Below, in pieces: positions 28,112 to 38,727 of a DNA stretch of 64,000 nt (its first letter is position 1; the number at the start of each line of letters is the position of its first letter). Under the pieces are notes generated by a model. The model was not told the origin of the DNA, made no database searches, and saw only the letters and a program-made list of their open reading frames with translations. Where the stretch lies: assembly GCA_016721435.1 (NCBI GenBank), contig JADKIC010000020.1:40817-104816 (forward strand), given 5' to 3'. The translations under genes were made by a program, and so were the position numbers. This DNA is from Bacteroidota bacterium. GTDB taxonomy: Bacteria > Bacteroidota > Bacteroidia > AKYH767-A > OLB10.

Positions 28112-29603
28112 TTGAATAAAATGAAAAGACTCCTACTAATTATCGCATTACTGAGCTGTTCTCATTTCCTGCAAGCACAGCCCTTTGCCATCGGAAACAC
28201 CACTGTTACCTTTACTGATCCTTCAAGTGGGAACAGAGCCATAGAAACCGACATATACTATCCGGCCGTTTCACCCGGCAGTAACTCTGCTGTTGCAGGC
28301 AGCAATGGAGAAAAGTTTCCGGTAATTGTTTTCGGTCATGGTTTCGTGATGACCGTGTCAGCTTACCAAAATATCTGGTCAGCATTAGTTCCTGGAAGGA
28401 TATATTGTTGCCCTACCCAAAACGGAAGGTGGAATTCTCCCCAACCATACCAATTTCGGAAAAGACCTGGCTTTTGTAGTAACCGCATTGCGTAATTCCG
28501 GCAGTAGCTCAGGGAACCTGTTCTTTAATAAAGTTTCCGCCAAATCCGCTGTTATGGGGCATTCTATGGGCGGTGGTGCTTCTTTTCTTGCTATTCAATA
28601 TAATCCAGCTATATCCACTGTTGTAGGCTTAGCGCCCGCCGAAACCAATCCTGCAGCATCCTCTGCAGCACAGAATATCACCATCCCTACATTAATTTTC
28701 GCGGGTGGCAATGATTGCGTGACTCCTGCCGGACAACATAGTCAATTAATTTACAATAGCGCAGGTGCGGATTGCAAGAGCTACATCAATGTAATTGGTG
28801 GAAGTCATTGTCAGTTTGCCAATTCTAATTTCAATTGTTCATTTGGTGAGGCGACTTGTTCACCCGGGCCTACGATTAGTCGCACGGCTCAACAATCACT
28901 CGTTACAAAATATCTGCTTCCTTATTTTGATTATCTATTGAAAAATAATTGTACATCCTGGTACTCCATGCAAAGTTTATTGTCGAACGACAACGCTGTA
29001 TCGTTAATTCAAAACTGCAACGAAACCACCACTTGTTCCGCTCCAGGCAATCGGCAGGCGCGAAATATCACCGCTACGGCTGCAAAACTCACCTGGAAAA
29101 AAGGCAGCTGTGTAAACACTCATCAGGTGAGATACCGTAAATCTTCTGTTCTAACCTGGACCATTGTCAACTCGGGCAAAACCAATGCTTATCAGTTATC
29201 CAATTTACAAGCCGGAACTACTTATGATTGGCAAGTAAAAGCAAAGTGCGACAGTTCCGGGAATTTTGTTTCCGGCTGGGGTTCATTAAAACAATTCACC
29301 ACCTCATCACTCCGAGAAGAGGACGGCATTGAGCTTCCTGATCGTGAACTTAGTTTCGACTTAGAAATCGTTCCGAATCCTAACTCCGGAATTTTCCGTA
29401 TTGAAGTCATCGGAAATGTCAACTCTAACTATAATTTAGAAATTGTGAATATCCTCGGCACCATCATCGATAGAATTGATTTTAATTCAGACTCCGAACT
29501 GTTCACTGTACCTCTTGATTACACCAATCAACCGGCGGGGATTTACTTCTTGCGCATCAATGATGGAAAAGATTTGGTGACGAAAAGATTTATCGTTCAA
29601 TAA
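28112..29603 (+). CDS. Secreted PETase/cutinase-like alpha/beta hydrolase with FnIII and T9SS tail, frameshifted
   Basis: Signal peptide LLLIIALLSCSHFLQAQ. The hydrolase core has VIVFGHGFVMTVSAYQN, the nucleophile elbow VMGHSMGGGASFLA, the acid in FAGGNDCVTP and the His in NVIGGSHCQFA, with several Cys around them. A fibronectin type III domain follows (APGNRQARNITATAAKLTWKK to WGSLKQFTTS), then a C-terminal type IX sorting domain from about LEIVPNPNSGIFRIEV to VTKRFIVQ. A one-base error near 28390 splits ALVP from EGYIVALPKTEGG. Likely an esterase or polyester hydrolase exported by T9SS. Activity on any polymer is unproven. Confidence 0.83.
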
Positions 29604-29620
29604 AAAAGAGTTTAAGGTTT

Positions 29621-29671
29621 AAGGGGTCCCATGAAGCGTATCGCTTTTCGCGATTCTGCTTCATGGTTTAA
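29621..29671. repeat. Dispersed hairpin element, copy 2
   Basis: Same 51 bases and orientation as 12593-12643, with CCATGAAGC at 29629-29637 and GCTTCATGG at 29658-29666. It is again flanked by TTTAAGGTTTAAG words and followed by a GCGATCCTCC stretch like the one after copy 1. Confidence 0.85.
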
Positions 29672-29689
29672 AGTTTAAGGTTTGTTCCC

Positions 29690-30075
29690 AGAGAGCGATC
29701 CTCCCCGCGAGTGAAGCGAGGATCCCGGACTGCGCGATCCTCCCCGGCAAGGAAGCAAGCGTTCCTCCAAGAGAGAAAAGAGAGTTTCCCTCCTAATACC
29801 AGTGTAAGTTGCGTTCCAGCGAGTGAAGAGAGCGTTCCTCCAAGGAGTGAAGCGAGCGTTCCTCCAAGGAGTGAAGGAGCGTTCCTCAAGCGAGTGAAGC
29901 GAGCGTTCCTCCAAGCATGAAGGAGAACGAAGGGAGCATTCTAAAGCGAGAAGCGAGCGTTCCCAAGTTAATGAAAGCGAGCCCTCAAGCAGAAGGAAGT
30001 GAGCTCCATTTTGCCGAATTCAAAAAGTAAGAGCGTTCCTCACAGGTAAGCGAGCGTTCTCCAAACGATGTTAGG
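29690..30075. repeat. Degenerate minisatellite of GCGAGCGTTCCTCC units
   Basis: About 385 bases of imperfect units near 24 bases long (GAGTGAAGCGAGCGTTCCTCC, with AAGG or AAGC joints). Units are cleanest at 29815-29915 and decay on both sides. It separates the hydrolase gene from the end of rplQ. Reading frames across it on either strand are repeat artefacts. Confidence 0.85.
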
Positions 30076-30099
30076 TAAGTTAGAAAATGAGCTAAAAAG

Positions 30100-30126
30100 G
30101 AGAGGCGAACAAATTGTTCGCCTCTC
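30100..30126 (-). terminator. Terminator of the rplQ end of the ribosomal operon
   Basis: GAGAGGCGAACAA pairs perfectly with TTGTTCGCCTCTC around one base. The minus strand continues CTTTTTAGC, so it closes the long minus-strand transcript. Confidence 0.9.
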
Positions 30127-30146
30127 TTTTATAGTTTGAATAAATA

Positions 30147-30629
30147 CTATTCAGCTGTATCGCCCTTTGCTTCATCTGTACCACCTGCTTTGGTGGTAGT
30201 TTTCTTAGCACGGCTACGACGTGTAGTTTTGGCTGCAGCTTTCTTACCACCTTTTTCCTTCTGAAGGTTTGCATTGAAATCAACCAATTCAATCATCGCC
30301 ATTTCAGCAGCATCACCGGGACGGTTACCGACCTTAATGATACGGGTATAGCCACCCGGACGATCAGCAATCTTCTGACTTACCTCACGGAACAATTCTG
30401 TTACGGCATCCTTACTTTGGAGATAGGAAAACACCACACGACGTGAATGGGTAGAATCATCCTTTGATTTCGTGAGCAAAGGCTCCACATAAGTGCGCAA
30501 TGCTTTTGCTTTGGCAACAGTAGTGAAGATTCGCTTATGTGTAATTAATGATATTGCAAGGTTACTCAAGAGGGAGTATCTATGTGCCTCTTTACGACCG
30601 AGGTGGTTATTCTTTTTACCGTGACGCAT
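30147..30629 (-). CDS. rplQ: Ribosomal protein L17
   Basis: 160 residues. Core [20 protein letters not shown] to [16 protein letters not shown], followed by a Lys/Thr/Ala-rich tail ([20 protein letters not shown]) that lengthens it beyond the E. coli form. Last gene of the alpha operon segment, directly after rpoA. Confidence 0.97.
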   Translation of the reverse strand: MRHGKKNNHLGRKEAHRYSLLSNLAISLITHKRIFTTVAKAKALRTYVEPLLTKSKDDSTHSRRVVFSYLQSKDAVTELFREVSQKIADRPGGYTRIIKVGNRPGDAAEMAMIELVDFNANLQKEKGGKKAAAKTTRRSRAKKTTTKAGGTDEAKGDTAE

Positions 30630-30682
30630 TTTGTATTCGTGTTAATATAATCGTTCGCTGAACGCGTTAAATTTTAATTTAA

Positions 30683-31675
30683 TTAATCCTTATCAATACC
30701 GTACTTAGCGATATTCATACCGAAGCTCAGGTTCTTACTACGAACAAGTTCCTCTAATTCTGTCAATGACTTTTTACCGAAGTTGCGAAACTTAAGGAGA
30801 TCCGCTTTGGTGAAGCTCACCAGGTCACCGAGTGTTTCCACATCAGCTGCTTTCAGGCAGTTCAATGCACGAACACTAAGGTCCATATCCACGAGTTTCG
30901 TCTTTAACATCTGACGCATGTGCAATGTAGTCTCATCCAGCTCTTCAGTGACCTGCTTTGGCTTGGATTCAAGAGTGATCTTTTCATCACTAAACAACAT
31001 GAAATGATGAATCAGAATTTCGGCTGCATCTTTCAATGCATCTTTAGGATGAACAGAACCGTCGGAAGTTATTTCCACTACTAATTTTTCATAGTCAGTT
31101 TTCTGTTCTACACGATAGTTCTCTATGAAATATTTTACATTTCGGATAGGCGTATAGATCGCATCCAGAAATATAGTTCCGATAGGTGCCGCATTGGTTT
31201 TATTTTCCTCAGAAGGAACATAGCCGCGACCTTTATCGATCGTAATATCCATCTGCAACTTCACGGAGGGATCCATATTACAAATCACGAACTCCGGATT
31301 CAACACCTGGAAGGCCGTGGTATGTTTTGCGATATCACCTGCTGTGAAAGTTTCCTTACCATTGATCATCACATGTACCTTTTCAGAATCGGTACCTTCT
31401 ATCTGCTGCTTAAATCTCACCTGCTTCAGGTTAAGAATTATTTCAGTTACATCTTCAATAACACCCTTAATCGTAGAGAACTCGTGATCAACTCCGGATA
31501 ATTTCACGGAAGTGATGGCAAAGCCTTCTAACGAACTGAGCAGTATCCTGCGCAATGCATTTCCGACCGTAATTCCATACCCGGGCTCGAGTGGACGGAA
31601 TTCGAACTGACCAAATGTTTCGGTCGAATGATTCATAATCACTTTGTCCGGTCGCTGAAAAGCTAATATCGCCAT
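30683..31675 (-). CDS. rpoA: RNA polymerase alpha subunit
   Basis: 330 residues. N-terminal assembly domain ([31 protein letters not shown]), linker at about 225-245, and the C-terminal DNA- and activator-binding domain with [20 protein letters not shown] and [19 protein letters not shown]. Intact. Sits between rpsD and rplQ, as in most bacteria. Confidence 0.98.
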   Translation of the reverse strand: MAILAFQRPDKVIMNHSTETFGQFEFRPLEPGYGITVGNALRRILLSSLEGFAITSVKLSGVDHEFSTIKGVIEDVTEIILNLKQVRFKQQIEGTDSEKVHVMINGKETFTAGDIAKHTTAFQVLNPEFVICNMDPSVKLQMDITIDKGRGYVPSEENKTNAAPIGTIFLDAIYTPIRNVKYFIENYRVEQKTDYEKLVVEITSDGSVHPKDALKDAAEILIHHFMLFSDEKITLESKPKQVTEELDETTLHMRQMLKTKLVDMDLSVRALNCLKAADVETLGDLVSFTKADLLKFRNFGKKSLTELEELVRSKNLSFGMNIAKYGIDKD

Positions 31676-31760
31676 GTGTCTTATTTGTGTTTATAGTTTC
31701 TAATATTCAATTATTTCTAATTGCAGTAGTTGAGGTTACCGCAAACCCTTCCATCAGGAA

Positions 31761-32366
31761 TTACTTAGAGTATAACTCGACAATGAGTTGCTCTTTTATA
31801 TTCTCAGTCAGTTCTTCACGGGCAGGAGGATTAATAAATTTCCCGGCCATCTTACTTCCATCCCACTCCAACCAGCTGTACTTACCCATTCTTGAGGCAG
31901 GTGCATCATTGATCGTTTCGAGCGATTTCGATTTCTCACGAACGGCGATGACATCACCTGCGCGCAATGTATAAGAAGGAATATTTACTAATTTACCATT
32001 CACTGTTACATGGCGGTGAGATACCAACTGACGTGCACCGGAACGGCTTGCGGCCAATCCTAAACGATACACTACATTATCCAGGCGTGATTCGATCAAT
32101 TTTAAAAGATTCTCCCCTGTAATCCCTTCCATGCGGGAAGCACGGTCGAAAATTTTAGCGAACTGGCGCTCGAGGATGCCGTACATGTACTTCACCTTTT
32201 GCTTCTCCATCAATTGAGTAGAGTACTCAGAAACTTTTGCACGTTTCTTACTGTTGCCATGTTGCCCCGGAGGATAACTGCGCTTTTCGAAATTTTTATC
32301 AGGACCATATATCGGCTCGCGAAACTTACGGGAGATTCTGGTCTTGGGGCCTATGTATCTTGCCAT
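31761..32366 (-). CDS. rpsD: Ribosomal protein S4
   Basis: 201 residues. Starts [21 protein letters not shown] and lacks the N-terminal zinc cysteines, so it is the Cys-free form. The S4 RNA-binding domain holds [32 protein letters not shown]. Binds the 16S 5' domain. Intact. Confidence 0.98.
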   Translation of the reverse strand: MARYIGPKTRISRKFREPIYGPDKNFEKRSYPPGQHGNSKKRAKVSEYSTQLMEKQKVKYMYGILERQFAKIFDRASRMEGITGENLLKLIESRLDNVVYRLGLAASRSGARQLVSHRHVTVNGKLVNIPSYTLRAGDVIAVREKSKSLETINDAPASRMGKYSWLEWDGSKMAGKFINPPAREELTENIKEQLIVELYSK

Positions 32367-32400
32367 TGTATTATTTAGACTTTTCTATTTATGCTAATGA

Positions 32401-32790
32401 TTAAATGCGGCGACGTTTTGGAGGACGGCAGCCATTGTGTGGAATTGGTGTGATATCTACTATTTCAGTGACCTCAACACCTGAGTTATGAATAGTACGA
32501 ATTGCAGATTCACGACCTGAACCGGGTCCTTTTACAAAAACCTTTACTTTACGAAGTCCTGCCTCGTAGGCTACTTTAGTACAATCGGCAGCTGCCAACT
32601 GGGCAGCATAGGGCGTGTTCTTTTTAGAACCACGAAAACCCATTTTACCTGCAGAAGCCCAGGAGATCACTTGACCGGTAGTATTGGTAAGGCTGATAAT
32701 AATATTATTGAAAGTAGCATTGATGTGGGCCTCGCCGGCTGCTTCCACTTTTACTACTCTCTTCTTTACGGCTTTAGTTTGTTTAGCCAT
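32401..32790 (-). CDS. rpsK: Ribosomal protein S11
   Basis: 129 residues. [42 protein letters not shown] and the C-terminal [18 protein letters not shown] are all standard. Platform of the 30S subunit. Intact. Confidence 0.98.
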   Translation of the reverse strand: MAKQTKAVKKRVVKVEAAGEAHINATFNNIIISLTNTTGQVISWASAGKMGFRGSKKNTPYAAQLAAADCTKVAYEAGLRKVKVFVKGPGSGRESAIRTIHNSGVEVTEIVDITPIPHNGCRPPKRRRI

Positions 32791-32820
32791 TGTTCAGAAC
32801 GGATGTATTAATCAGTTAAA

Positions 32821-33198
32821 TTATTTAGTTACTTTCTTTTTGTTCGCAACTGTCTTACGCTTACCCTTACGAGTGCGACAATTGTTCTTAGTACGCTGAC
32901 CGCGAACAGGCAAACCTACACGATGACGGATACCACGGTAACTGCCGATATCCATCAGGCGTTTAATGTTCAACTGTGTTTCTGAACGAAGAGCACCTTC
33001 TACTTTGAAGGACTCATTGATGATAGAGCGGATCTTATTCAGATCATCATCATCCCATTCATGAACTTTCTTATTCCAATTTACATTGGCTTCAGTCAGG
33101 ATCTTCTGAGCAGAGGTCTTTCCTATGCCAAAGATGTAAGTGAGACCTATCTCACCTCTTTTATTTTTTGGTAAATCAATACCAGATATACGAGCCAT
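32821..33198 (-). CDS. rpsM: Ribosomal protein S13
   Basis: 125 residues. [22 protein letters not shown] with the helix-turn segment [13 protein letters not shown], then [25 protein letters not shown] and a Lys-rich tail. Head of the 30S subunit. Intact. Confidence 0.98.
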   Translation of the reverse strand: MARISGIDLPKNKRGEIGLTYIFGIGKTSAQKILTEANVNWNKKVHEWDDDDLNKIRSIINESFKVEGALRSETQLNIKRLMDIGSYRGIRHRVGLPVRGQRTKNNCRTRKGKRKTVANKKKVTK

Positions 33199-33234
33199 TA
33201 TCTGACGTAATTTCTATTGTTAAATTAATAAAGA

Positions 33235-33351
33235 TTAACCCTGACGCATTTTAAAGCGTGGATTCTTTTTGTTGATCACATACAAGCGGCCTTTTCTACG
33301 CACAATTTTACATTCTGCGCTGCGCTTTTTGAGAGATGGGCGAACTTTCAT
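33235..33351 (-). CDS. rpmJ: Ribosomal protein L36
   Basis: 38 residues: [20 protein letters not shown], then [18 protein letters not shown]. Only one Cys is present, so it is the zinc-free form. It lies between infA and rpsM, the usual place. Confidence 0.95.
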   Translation of the reverse strand: MKVRPSLKKRSAECKIVRRKGRLYVINKKNPRFKMRQG

Positions 33352-33375
33352 TTTAATATTTTTCCCGTTGAAGGT

Positions 33376-33594
33376 TTATTTATAGCGGTACGTTATTCGT
33401 CCTTTGGTAAGATCATATGGCGACATCTCCACTTTCACCTTATCCCCCGGAAGAATTTTAATATAATGCATTCTCATTTTTCCGGAGATATGCGCGATGA
33501 TTTCATGTCCGTTCTCCAACTCCACACGGAAAGTCGCGTTAGAGAGGGCTTCTGTAATCGTACCGTCTTGTTCGATGGCCGGTTGTTTCGACAT
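33376..33594 (-). CDS. infA: Translation initiation factor IF-1
   Basis: 72 residues, one OB fold: [55 protein letters not shown]. Blocks the A site during initiation. Starts 4 bases after map ends. Confidence 0.97.
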   Translation of the reverse strand: MSKQPAIEQDGTITEALSNATFRVELENGHEIIAHISGKMRMHYIKILPGDKVKVEMSPYDLTKGRITYRYK

Positions 33595-33598
33595 TAGA

Positions 33599-34420
33599 TC
33601 AGGCGAGTGTTGCTATTTTTTCTGTTATGTAACTATTTTCTGCGATGGCAAGTTCAATATCATTGAATGAACTCAGGATATCAGGTTCTCCTTCTGTAAT
33701 GGCGATGGTATGCTCGAAGTGCGCTGCCGGTTTCTTGTCCCAGGTGGTGATCGTCCATCCATCACTCAGTTGACGGATCTGCCTTGTTCCCATATTAATC
33801 ATGGGCTCTATTGCGATAGTCATTCCCGCTTTCAGCAATGGTCCTGAACCTTTCTTCCCGTAATTGGCGACTTCCGGTTTTTCGTGCAATTCAGCACCTA
33901 CTCCATGTCCCACCAATTCTCTCACGACACCATATCCTGCATCTTCTGCGTATTGCTGTATTGCAGCACTGATATCACCGACTCGGTTACCGTTTCTCGC
34001 TTTCGCAATTCCTTTGTACAAGGATGTTTTGGTTACTCTGAGTAGACGAAGCACTTCTTCACTCACTACTCCAACGGGAAAGGTATAAGCCGAATCTCCG
34101 TGGAAGCCATTCATGAATGCGCCACAATCAATTGAAACTACATCTCCATCCTTGATCACTCTTTTCCCAGGAATGCCATGTACTACTTCTTCATTCACCG
34201 AAATACAAAGCGTATGCTTGTATCCATGATAATTTTTAAAGGTAGGAACAGCACCATTTGCGAGGATAAACTTCTCAGCGATGGTATCCAGCTCAAGGGT
34301 GGTTATTCCCGGTTTGAGGTGGCGTGCAACTTCTGCCAATGTCTTGCCAACAAGTAAAGAACTCTTTCGGATAAGCTCAATCTGCTCTTGTGTTTTGTAC
34401 ACTATTGTACTTCCGCTCAT
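33599..34420 (-). CDS. map: Methionine aminopeptidase, type I
   Basis: 273 residues. Removes the N-terminal Met of new proteins. Metal ligands are in [19 protein letters not shown] (two Asp), [15 protein letters not shown] (His), EPMINMG (Glu) and the final Glu in [13 protein letters not shown]. Intact. Its place between secY and infA is the common Bacteroidota arrangement. Confidence 0.97.
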   Translation of the reverse strand: MSGSTIVYKTQEQIELIRKSSLLVGKTLAEVARHLKPGITTLELDTIAEKFILANGAVPTFKNYHGYKHTLCISVNEEVVHGIPGKRVIKDGDVVSIDCGAFMNGFHGDSAYTFPVGVVSEEVLRLLRVTKTSLYKGIAKARNGNRVGDISAAIQQYAEDAGYGVVRELVGHGVGAELHEKPEVANYGKKGSGPLLKAGMTIAIEPMINMGTRQIRQLSDGWTITTWDKKPAAHFEHTIAITEGEPDILSSFNDIELAIAENSYITEKIATLA

Positions 34421-34440
34421 CTTATCCCCTTTAACTCAAA

Positions 34441-35805
34441 CTAGGCTGTGGCACCTATCGCAGCAGAACGACCTTTAATCCGGCCGGACTTCATCAACCC
34501 GTCGTAATGACGCATGAGCAGATGACTTTCTATTTGCTGTAAGGTATCCAGTACAACACCGACGAGAATCAGCAGGGAAGTACCACCATAGAATTGAGCG
34601 AAATTTGAATTTACACCGGCCAGATTCGCAAACGTGGGCATGATTGCCACAAACGCCAGGAAGAAGGAGCCGGGTAAAGTAATCTTTGACATTACGTCAT
34701 CGATAAATTCAGATGTTTTACGTCCGGGTTTAACACCGGGAATAAATCCACCATTTTTCTTCATATCATCTGCCATCTGACTTGGATTGACAGCGATAGC
34801 CGTATAGAAATACGTGAAGAGTATAATCAGCACCGCAAACACGATATTGTAAAGCGGAGATGTGAAGTCAGTAATATTAGAAGCGAAGCCTTGCCATGAA
34901 GCTGATTCAGGGAAGAACTGCGCCACATAAGCGGGAATAAACATAATCGCCTGCGCAAATACAATCGGCATTACACCTGCTGCATTTACTTTGAGAGGAA
35001 TATATTGACGCACTCCACCGTATTGTTTATTTCCAACAATCTTCTTCGCAAACTGCACCGGAATCTTTCGGGTACCTTGCACAAGAAGAATCACAGAGAC
35101 CACCACTGCAAACAATGCCACCATTTCAATCAGGAAGATCACCAAACCACCACCCTGATCATTTAAGCGGGACAAGAACTCATCACGCAACGCGAAAGGA
35201 AGTCGTGCAATAATGCCGGTCATGATGATCAATGAAATACCATTTCCTATTCCTTTTTCCGTTATCCGCTCACCCAGCCACATGATAAACAATGTACCCG
35301 CCACAATAATTAAAGTAGAGGTAAACATGAAGAATGCCGGAGAGATAATTTCAGGATTAGAATACGCGATAATTGCACCCGGAGCCTGCGTTTTCAAATT
35401 AATCAAATAACCCGGAGCCTGGAAAATCACGACGATAACGGTGAGGATACGTGTAATCTGATTGAGTTTCTTTCTTCCGCTTTCACCTTCCTTTTGAAGT
35501 TTCTGGAAATAAGGAACAGCGATACCCAACAACTGCACTACAATAGATGCAGAGATGTAAGGCATAATTCCCAATGCTACTACAGAAGCCTGAGAGAAGG
35601 CACCACCGGAGAAAGCATCCAGAAGACCTAAGATTCCGCCCTCTGTTTGAGCACGTAACCCCGCGAGCTGAGTGGGATCGATACCCGGCAACACCACATG
35701 TGCTGCGAGTCGATACACCAACAGGAAGAGCAGTGTATTCAGGATCCTGGATCGCAGGTCCTCTATTTTAAAGATATTTTGTAATGTCTGTATGAAGTTC
35801 TTCAT
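34441..35805 (-). CDS. secY: Protein translocase subunit SecY
   Basis: 454 residues, ten transmembrane helices. IEDLRSRILNTLLFLLVYRLAAHVVLPG opens it; the plug and pore region lies near GGILGLLDAFSGGAFSQASV. Cytosolic loops include FQKLQKEGESGRKKLNQITR and the C5 loop VKPGRKTSEFIDDVM. Intact. Follows rplO directly. Confidence 0.98.
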   Translation of the reverse strand: MKNFIQTLQNIFKIEDLRSRILNTLLFLLVYRLAAHVVLPGIDPTQLAGLRAQTEGGILGLLDAFSGGAFSQASVVALGIMPYISASIVVQLLGIAVPYFQKLQKEGESGRKKLNQITRILTVIVVIFQAPGYLINLKTQAPGAIIAYSNPEIISPAFFMFTSTLIIVAGTLFIMWLGERITEKGIGNGISLIIMTGIIARLPFALRDEFLSRLNDQGGGLVIFLIEMVALFAVVVSVILLVQGTRKIPVQFAKKIVGNKQYGGVRQYIPLKVNAAGVMPIVFAQAIMFIPAYVAQFFPESASWQGFASNITDFTSPLYNIVFAVLIILFTYFYTAIAVNPSQMADDMKKNGGFIPGVKPGRKTSEFIDDVMSKITLPGSFFLAFVAIMPTFANLAGVNSNFAQFYGGTSLLILVGVVLDTLQQIESHLLMRHYDGLMKSGRIKGRSAAIGATA

Positions 35806-35814
35806 AAGCTCTTA

Positions 35815-36261
35815 TTAGAGGGTTGCTGTTGTACCACCCACTTTTTCGATTGCGGCTTTTGCAGAAGCGGAGAAGGCATTCGCTTTTACATCCACTTTTG
35901 CTGTTAACTCGCCACGACCGAGAATTTTCACAAGTTCATTCTTTGATATGAGTCCGCGCTCGATGAACACCTGCTTATCAAAATTACTGATGCTATGTTC
36001 TTCGGCTAAACGCTGAAGTGTATCGAGATTGATACCGGCATATTCTACACGGTTAATATTTTTAAAACCGAATTTAGGAAGACGGCGTTGCAGGGGCATC
36101 TGACCACCTTCAAAACCTATCTTTCGGCTGTTACCGCTGCGTGAACCAGCGCCTTTATGACCACGGGTGGAGGTACCACCATGACCGGAACCCGATCCAC
36201 GTGCTATGCGTTTCCGGTTCTTCGTTGAACCTTTTGCCGGCTTAAGATTGCTCAAATCCAT
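35815..36261 (-). CDS. rplO: Ribosomal protein L15
   Basis: 148 residues. Gly- and Arg-rich N-terminus (KGSTKNRKRIARGSGSGHGG, GSRSGNSRKIGFEGGQMPLQRRLPKFGF) and the globular C-terminal part. Late-assembly 50S protein. Intact. Confidence 0.98.
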   Translation of the reverse strand: MDLSNLKPAKGSTKNRKRIARGSGSGHGGTSTRGHKGAGSRSGNSRKIGFEGGQMPLQRRLPKFGFKNINRVEYAGINLDTLQRLAEEHSISNFDKQVFIERGLISKNELVKILGRGELTAKVDVKANAFSASAKAAIEKVGGTTATL

Positions 36262-36294
36262 AATCTGTATTGTTTCTCTTTTTCAGATGGATAA

Positions 36295-36471
36295 TTAATT
36301 CTCTACTACGCGAACGAGGTGCTGAACTTTAGCTACCATTCCTTTTATCTGAGGAGTCGCTTCTACTTCTATTGTTTTATGCATGGTCAGACCGAGCGCT
36401 TTCAGCGTACGTTTCTGAACTTCTGAACGGTCGATTCCGCTCTTTAATTGTGTGATTGTAAACTTTGCCAT
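36295..36471 (-). CDS. rpmD: Ribosomal protein L30
   Basis: 58 residues: MAKFTITQLKSGIDRSEVQ, TLKALGLTMHKTIEVEATPQ, IKGMVAKVQHLVRVVEN. Found in the gap between rpsE and rplO, where the family belongs. Intact. Confidence 0.96.
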   Translation of the reverse strand: MAKFTITQLKSGIDRSEVQKRTLKALGLTMHKTIEVEATPQIKGMVAKVQHLVRVVEN

Positions 36472-36494
36472 GTCTCGCGTGCTACTAGTGGAAA

Positions 36495-37010
36495 TTATCC
36501 GTTAAATACTTTACTTAAATCAACATTTCTTTGTAGTGCTACAGCACGTGCATCGCGCATTTTCAATAATGCATCAATAGTTGCTTTCACCACATTATGA
36601 GGATTGGAAGAACCTTTCGATTTTGCCAATACATCTGTAATACCTACACTCTCTAACACTGATCGCATCGCACCACCGGCGATTACTCCGGTACCGGGAG
36701 CGGCAGGCTTGAGGAACACACGTGCACCACCAAACTTTCCATCCTGTTCATGCGGCACGGTACCTTTTCTCAAAGGAATACGAACCAGGTTTTTCTTGGC
36801 GTCGTCAATGGCTTTCGTCACTGCGTCGGTTACTTCTTTCGCTTTACCAAGTCCATGGCCTACCACACCTTTTTCATCTCCAACTACCACGATGGCAGCG
36901 AATCCAAAAGCGCGACCGCCCTTGGTCACTTTGGTAACACGATTTACTGCCACGAGTTTATCGTGTAGTTCTGTATCGGTTGACTTAACGCGTTTACTGT
37001 TCTGAATCAT
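36495..37010 (-). CDS. rpsE: Ribosomal protein S5
   Basis: 171 residues. The double-stranded-RNA-binding-like N-terminal domain has [31 protein letters not shown]; the C-terminal domain has [27 protein letters not shown]. Affects decoding accuracy. Intact. Confidence 0.98.
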   Translation of the reverse strand: MIQNSKRVKSTDTELHDKLVAVNRVTKVTKGGRAFGFAAIVVVGDEKGVVGHGLGKAKEVTDAVTKAIDDAKKNLVRIPLRKGTVPHEQDGKFGGARVFLKPAAPGTGVIAGGAMRSVLESVGITDVLAKSKGSSNPHNVVKATIDALLKMRDARAVALQRNVDLSKVFNG

Positions 37011-37037
37011 TTGATATATCGTAACTATCTGTTCGTA

Positions 37038-37391
37038 TTAAAATTGTAATCCTGCTTCACGTGCACCATCAGCCAATGCTTTTACTCGTCCATGATAGAG
37101 GTAACCACCACGGTCAAATACTACGGAAGAAATACCGGCAGCCTTGGCTTTTTCTGCCAGAATTTTACCGACAGTCACCGCCTGATCTACTTTATTTGTT
37201 TTTACATCCACTCCACTTTCACGTGAGGAAGCTGCTACGATCGTAAGACCTTTCACATCATCAATCACCTGTGCATAGATGGCTTTATTGCTACGGAACA
37301 CAGAAAGTCGTGGACGTTCGGCAGTTCCTTTTATTGCTTTACGAATACGGTGACGTATTTTAGAGCGGCGGATTAATTTTTGTTCTTGCAT
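37038..37391 (-). CDS. rplR: Ribosomal protein L18
   Basis: 117 residues. [29 protein letters not shown] binds 5S rRNA; ends [27 protein letters not shown]. Intact. Confidence 0.98.
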   Translation of the reverse strand: MQEQKLIRRSKIRHRIRKAIKGTAERPRLSVFRSNKAIYAQVIDDVKGLTIVAASSRESGVDVKTNKVDQAVTVGKILAEKAKAAGISSVVFDRGGYLYHGRVKALADGAREAGLQF

Positions 37392-37423
37392 GATAAACCG
37401 TGTACTTATTCGGTTAATTAATA

Positions 37424-37978
37424 TTATTTCTTAGAAGCGGACTTACCGGCTTTTCTGCGTAATTGTTCACCCACAAACTTGATTCCTTTTCCTTTATATG
37501 GCTCCGGAGTTCTCAGGGAGCGAATTTTTGCAGCCACCTGACCTAATAATTGCTTATCGTGACTTTCGAGGGTGATGATCGGATTCTGACCTTTATCCTG
37601 ACGTGTAGCCACTTTAATTTCAGAAGGCAATTCGAATACTACGTGATGAGAATATCCCAACACCATATCCAGCATATTTCCCTGGTTCGTGGCACGGTAA
37701 CCTACACCCACCAGTTCTTGCTCTACTTTAAATCCGGTTGAAACTCCCACCACCATATTGTTGATGAGGGCACGGTACAAACCATGCAGGGCACGATGGC
37801 GTTTTTGTTCCGTAGCACGGCTCAATACTACCTGAGCACCTTCTACAGCTACACTGATACCATCATCTACATCCTGAGTAAGTGTGCCTTTAGGTCCTTT
37901 AACAGAAACCTCACGGCCATTTACATTAATCTGCACCCCACTGGGTATATTGATCGGGTTTTTTCCTACGCGTGACAT
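37424..37978 (-). CDS. rplF: Ribosomal protein L6
   Basis: 184 residues. [19 protein letters not shown] at the start, [15 protein letters not shown] in the middle, and the conserved C-terminal [25 protein letters not shown]. Intact. Confidence 0.98.
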   Translation of the reverse strand: MSRVGKNPINIPSGVQINVNGREVSVKGPKGTLTQDVDDGISVAVEGAQVVLSRATEQKRHRALHGLYRALINNMVVGVSTGFKVEQELVGVGYRATNQGNMLDMVLGYSHHVVFELPSEIKVATRQDKGQNPIITLESHDKQLLGQVAAKIRSLRTPEPYKGKGIKFVGEQLRRKAGKSASKK

Positions 37979-38003
37979 TTTATCGTCGTAATTTATTTAA
38001 CTA

Positions 38004-38405
38004 TTAATAAACGAAACAGATGACTTCTCCACCAACATTCATCTGACGAGCTTCTTTATCGGTCATCAAGCCGTGAGAAGTTGAAACAATCGCAATACCA
38101 AGACCATTGATAACTCTTGGAATACGATCCGCTTTTACATACTTACGGAGACCGGGTTTTGAAATCCGGCGGATGGCTGAGATAGCGGGCAGTTTAGTAA
38201 CGGCGTTATATTTCAAAGCAATTTTGATATTACCTTGTTTATTATCCGAATCTTCAAACTTATAATTTGAAATAAAACCTTTATCGAAAAGGATCTTTGT
38301 CATCTCCTTTTTCATGTTAGATGCAGGTACTTCCACTACACGGTGATTTGCTTTGACCGCATTTCTGATGCGGGTTAAGTAATCTGCTATTGGATCGGTA
38401 TACAT
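38004..38405 (-). CDS. rpsH: Ribosomal protein S8
   Basis: 133 residues. [26 protein letters not shown] and the C-terminal [33 protein letters not shown]. Primary binder of 16S helix 21. Intact. Confidence 0.98.
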   Translation of the reverse strand: MYTDPIADYLTRIRNAVKANHRVVEVPASNMKKEMTKILFDKGFISNYKFEDSDNKQGNIKIALKYNAVTKLPAISAIRRISKPGLRKYVKADRIPRVINGLGIAIVSTSHGLMTDKEARQMNVGGEVICFVY

Positions 38406-38446
38406 GGACTAATTAATTCTTTTTAAATAATGATTAAACGTGAGGA

Positions 38447-38716
38447 TTACCAACTTGCTTTTGTTACCCCGGCAATTTTTCCTTCAAGTGCAAGTTTTCT
38501 AAACATCACACGGGAAATTCCGAACTGACGGATATAACCACGTGGACGACCGGTAAGCTTACAGCGGTTTCTTACACGTACTGGGCAAGAATTCTTTGGT
38601 AGTTTTTGCAAGCCAACAAAATCACCGGCTTCTTTCAGCTCCTTGCGTTTCTCAGCATACTTTGCTACCATACGGATGCGCTTCAACTCACGCGCTTTGA
38701 TCGATTCTTTTGACAT
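38447..38716 (-). CDS. rpsN: Ribosomal protein S14
   Basis: 89 residues, the zinc-free long form: two Cys ([20 protein letters not shown]) but no CxxC pairs. [23 protein letters not shown] opens it. Intact. Confidence 0.98.
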   Translation of the reverse strand: MSKESIKARELKRIRMVAKYAEKRKELKEAGDFVGLQKLPKNSCPVRVRNRCKLTGRPRGYIRQFGISRVMFRKLALEGKIAGVTKASW

Positions 38717-38727
38717 CGTTCGTCAGA

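Noticed and set aside
29668..29920. Three overlapping frames on both strands in the minisatellite
   Set aside because: All are translations of the repeat with period-like peptides; no start or family support.
36604..37005. 133-residue plus-strand frame opposite rpsE
   Set aside because: Antisense shadow of a fully conserved ribosomal gene, as are similar frames across the ribosomal operon.
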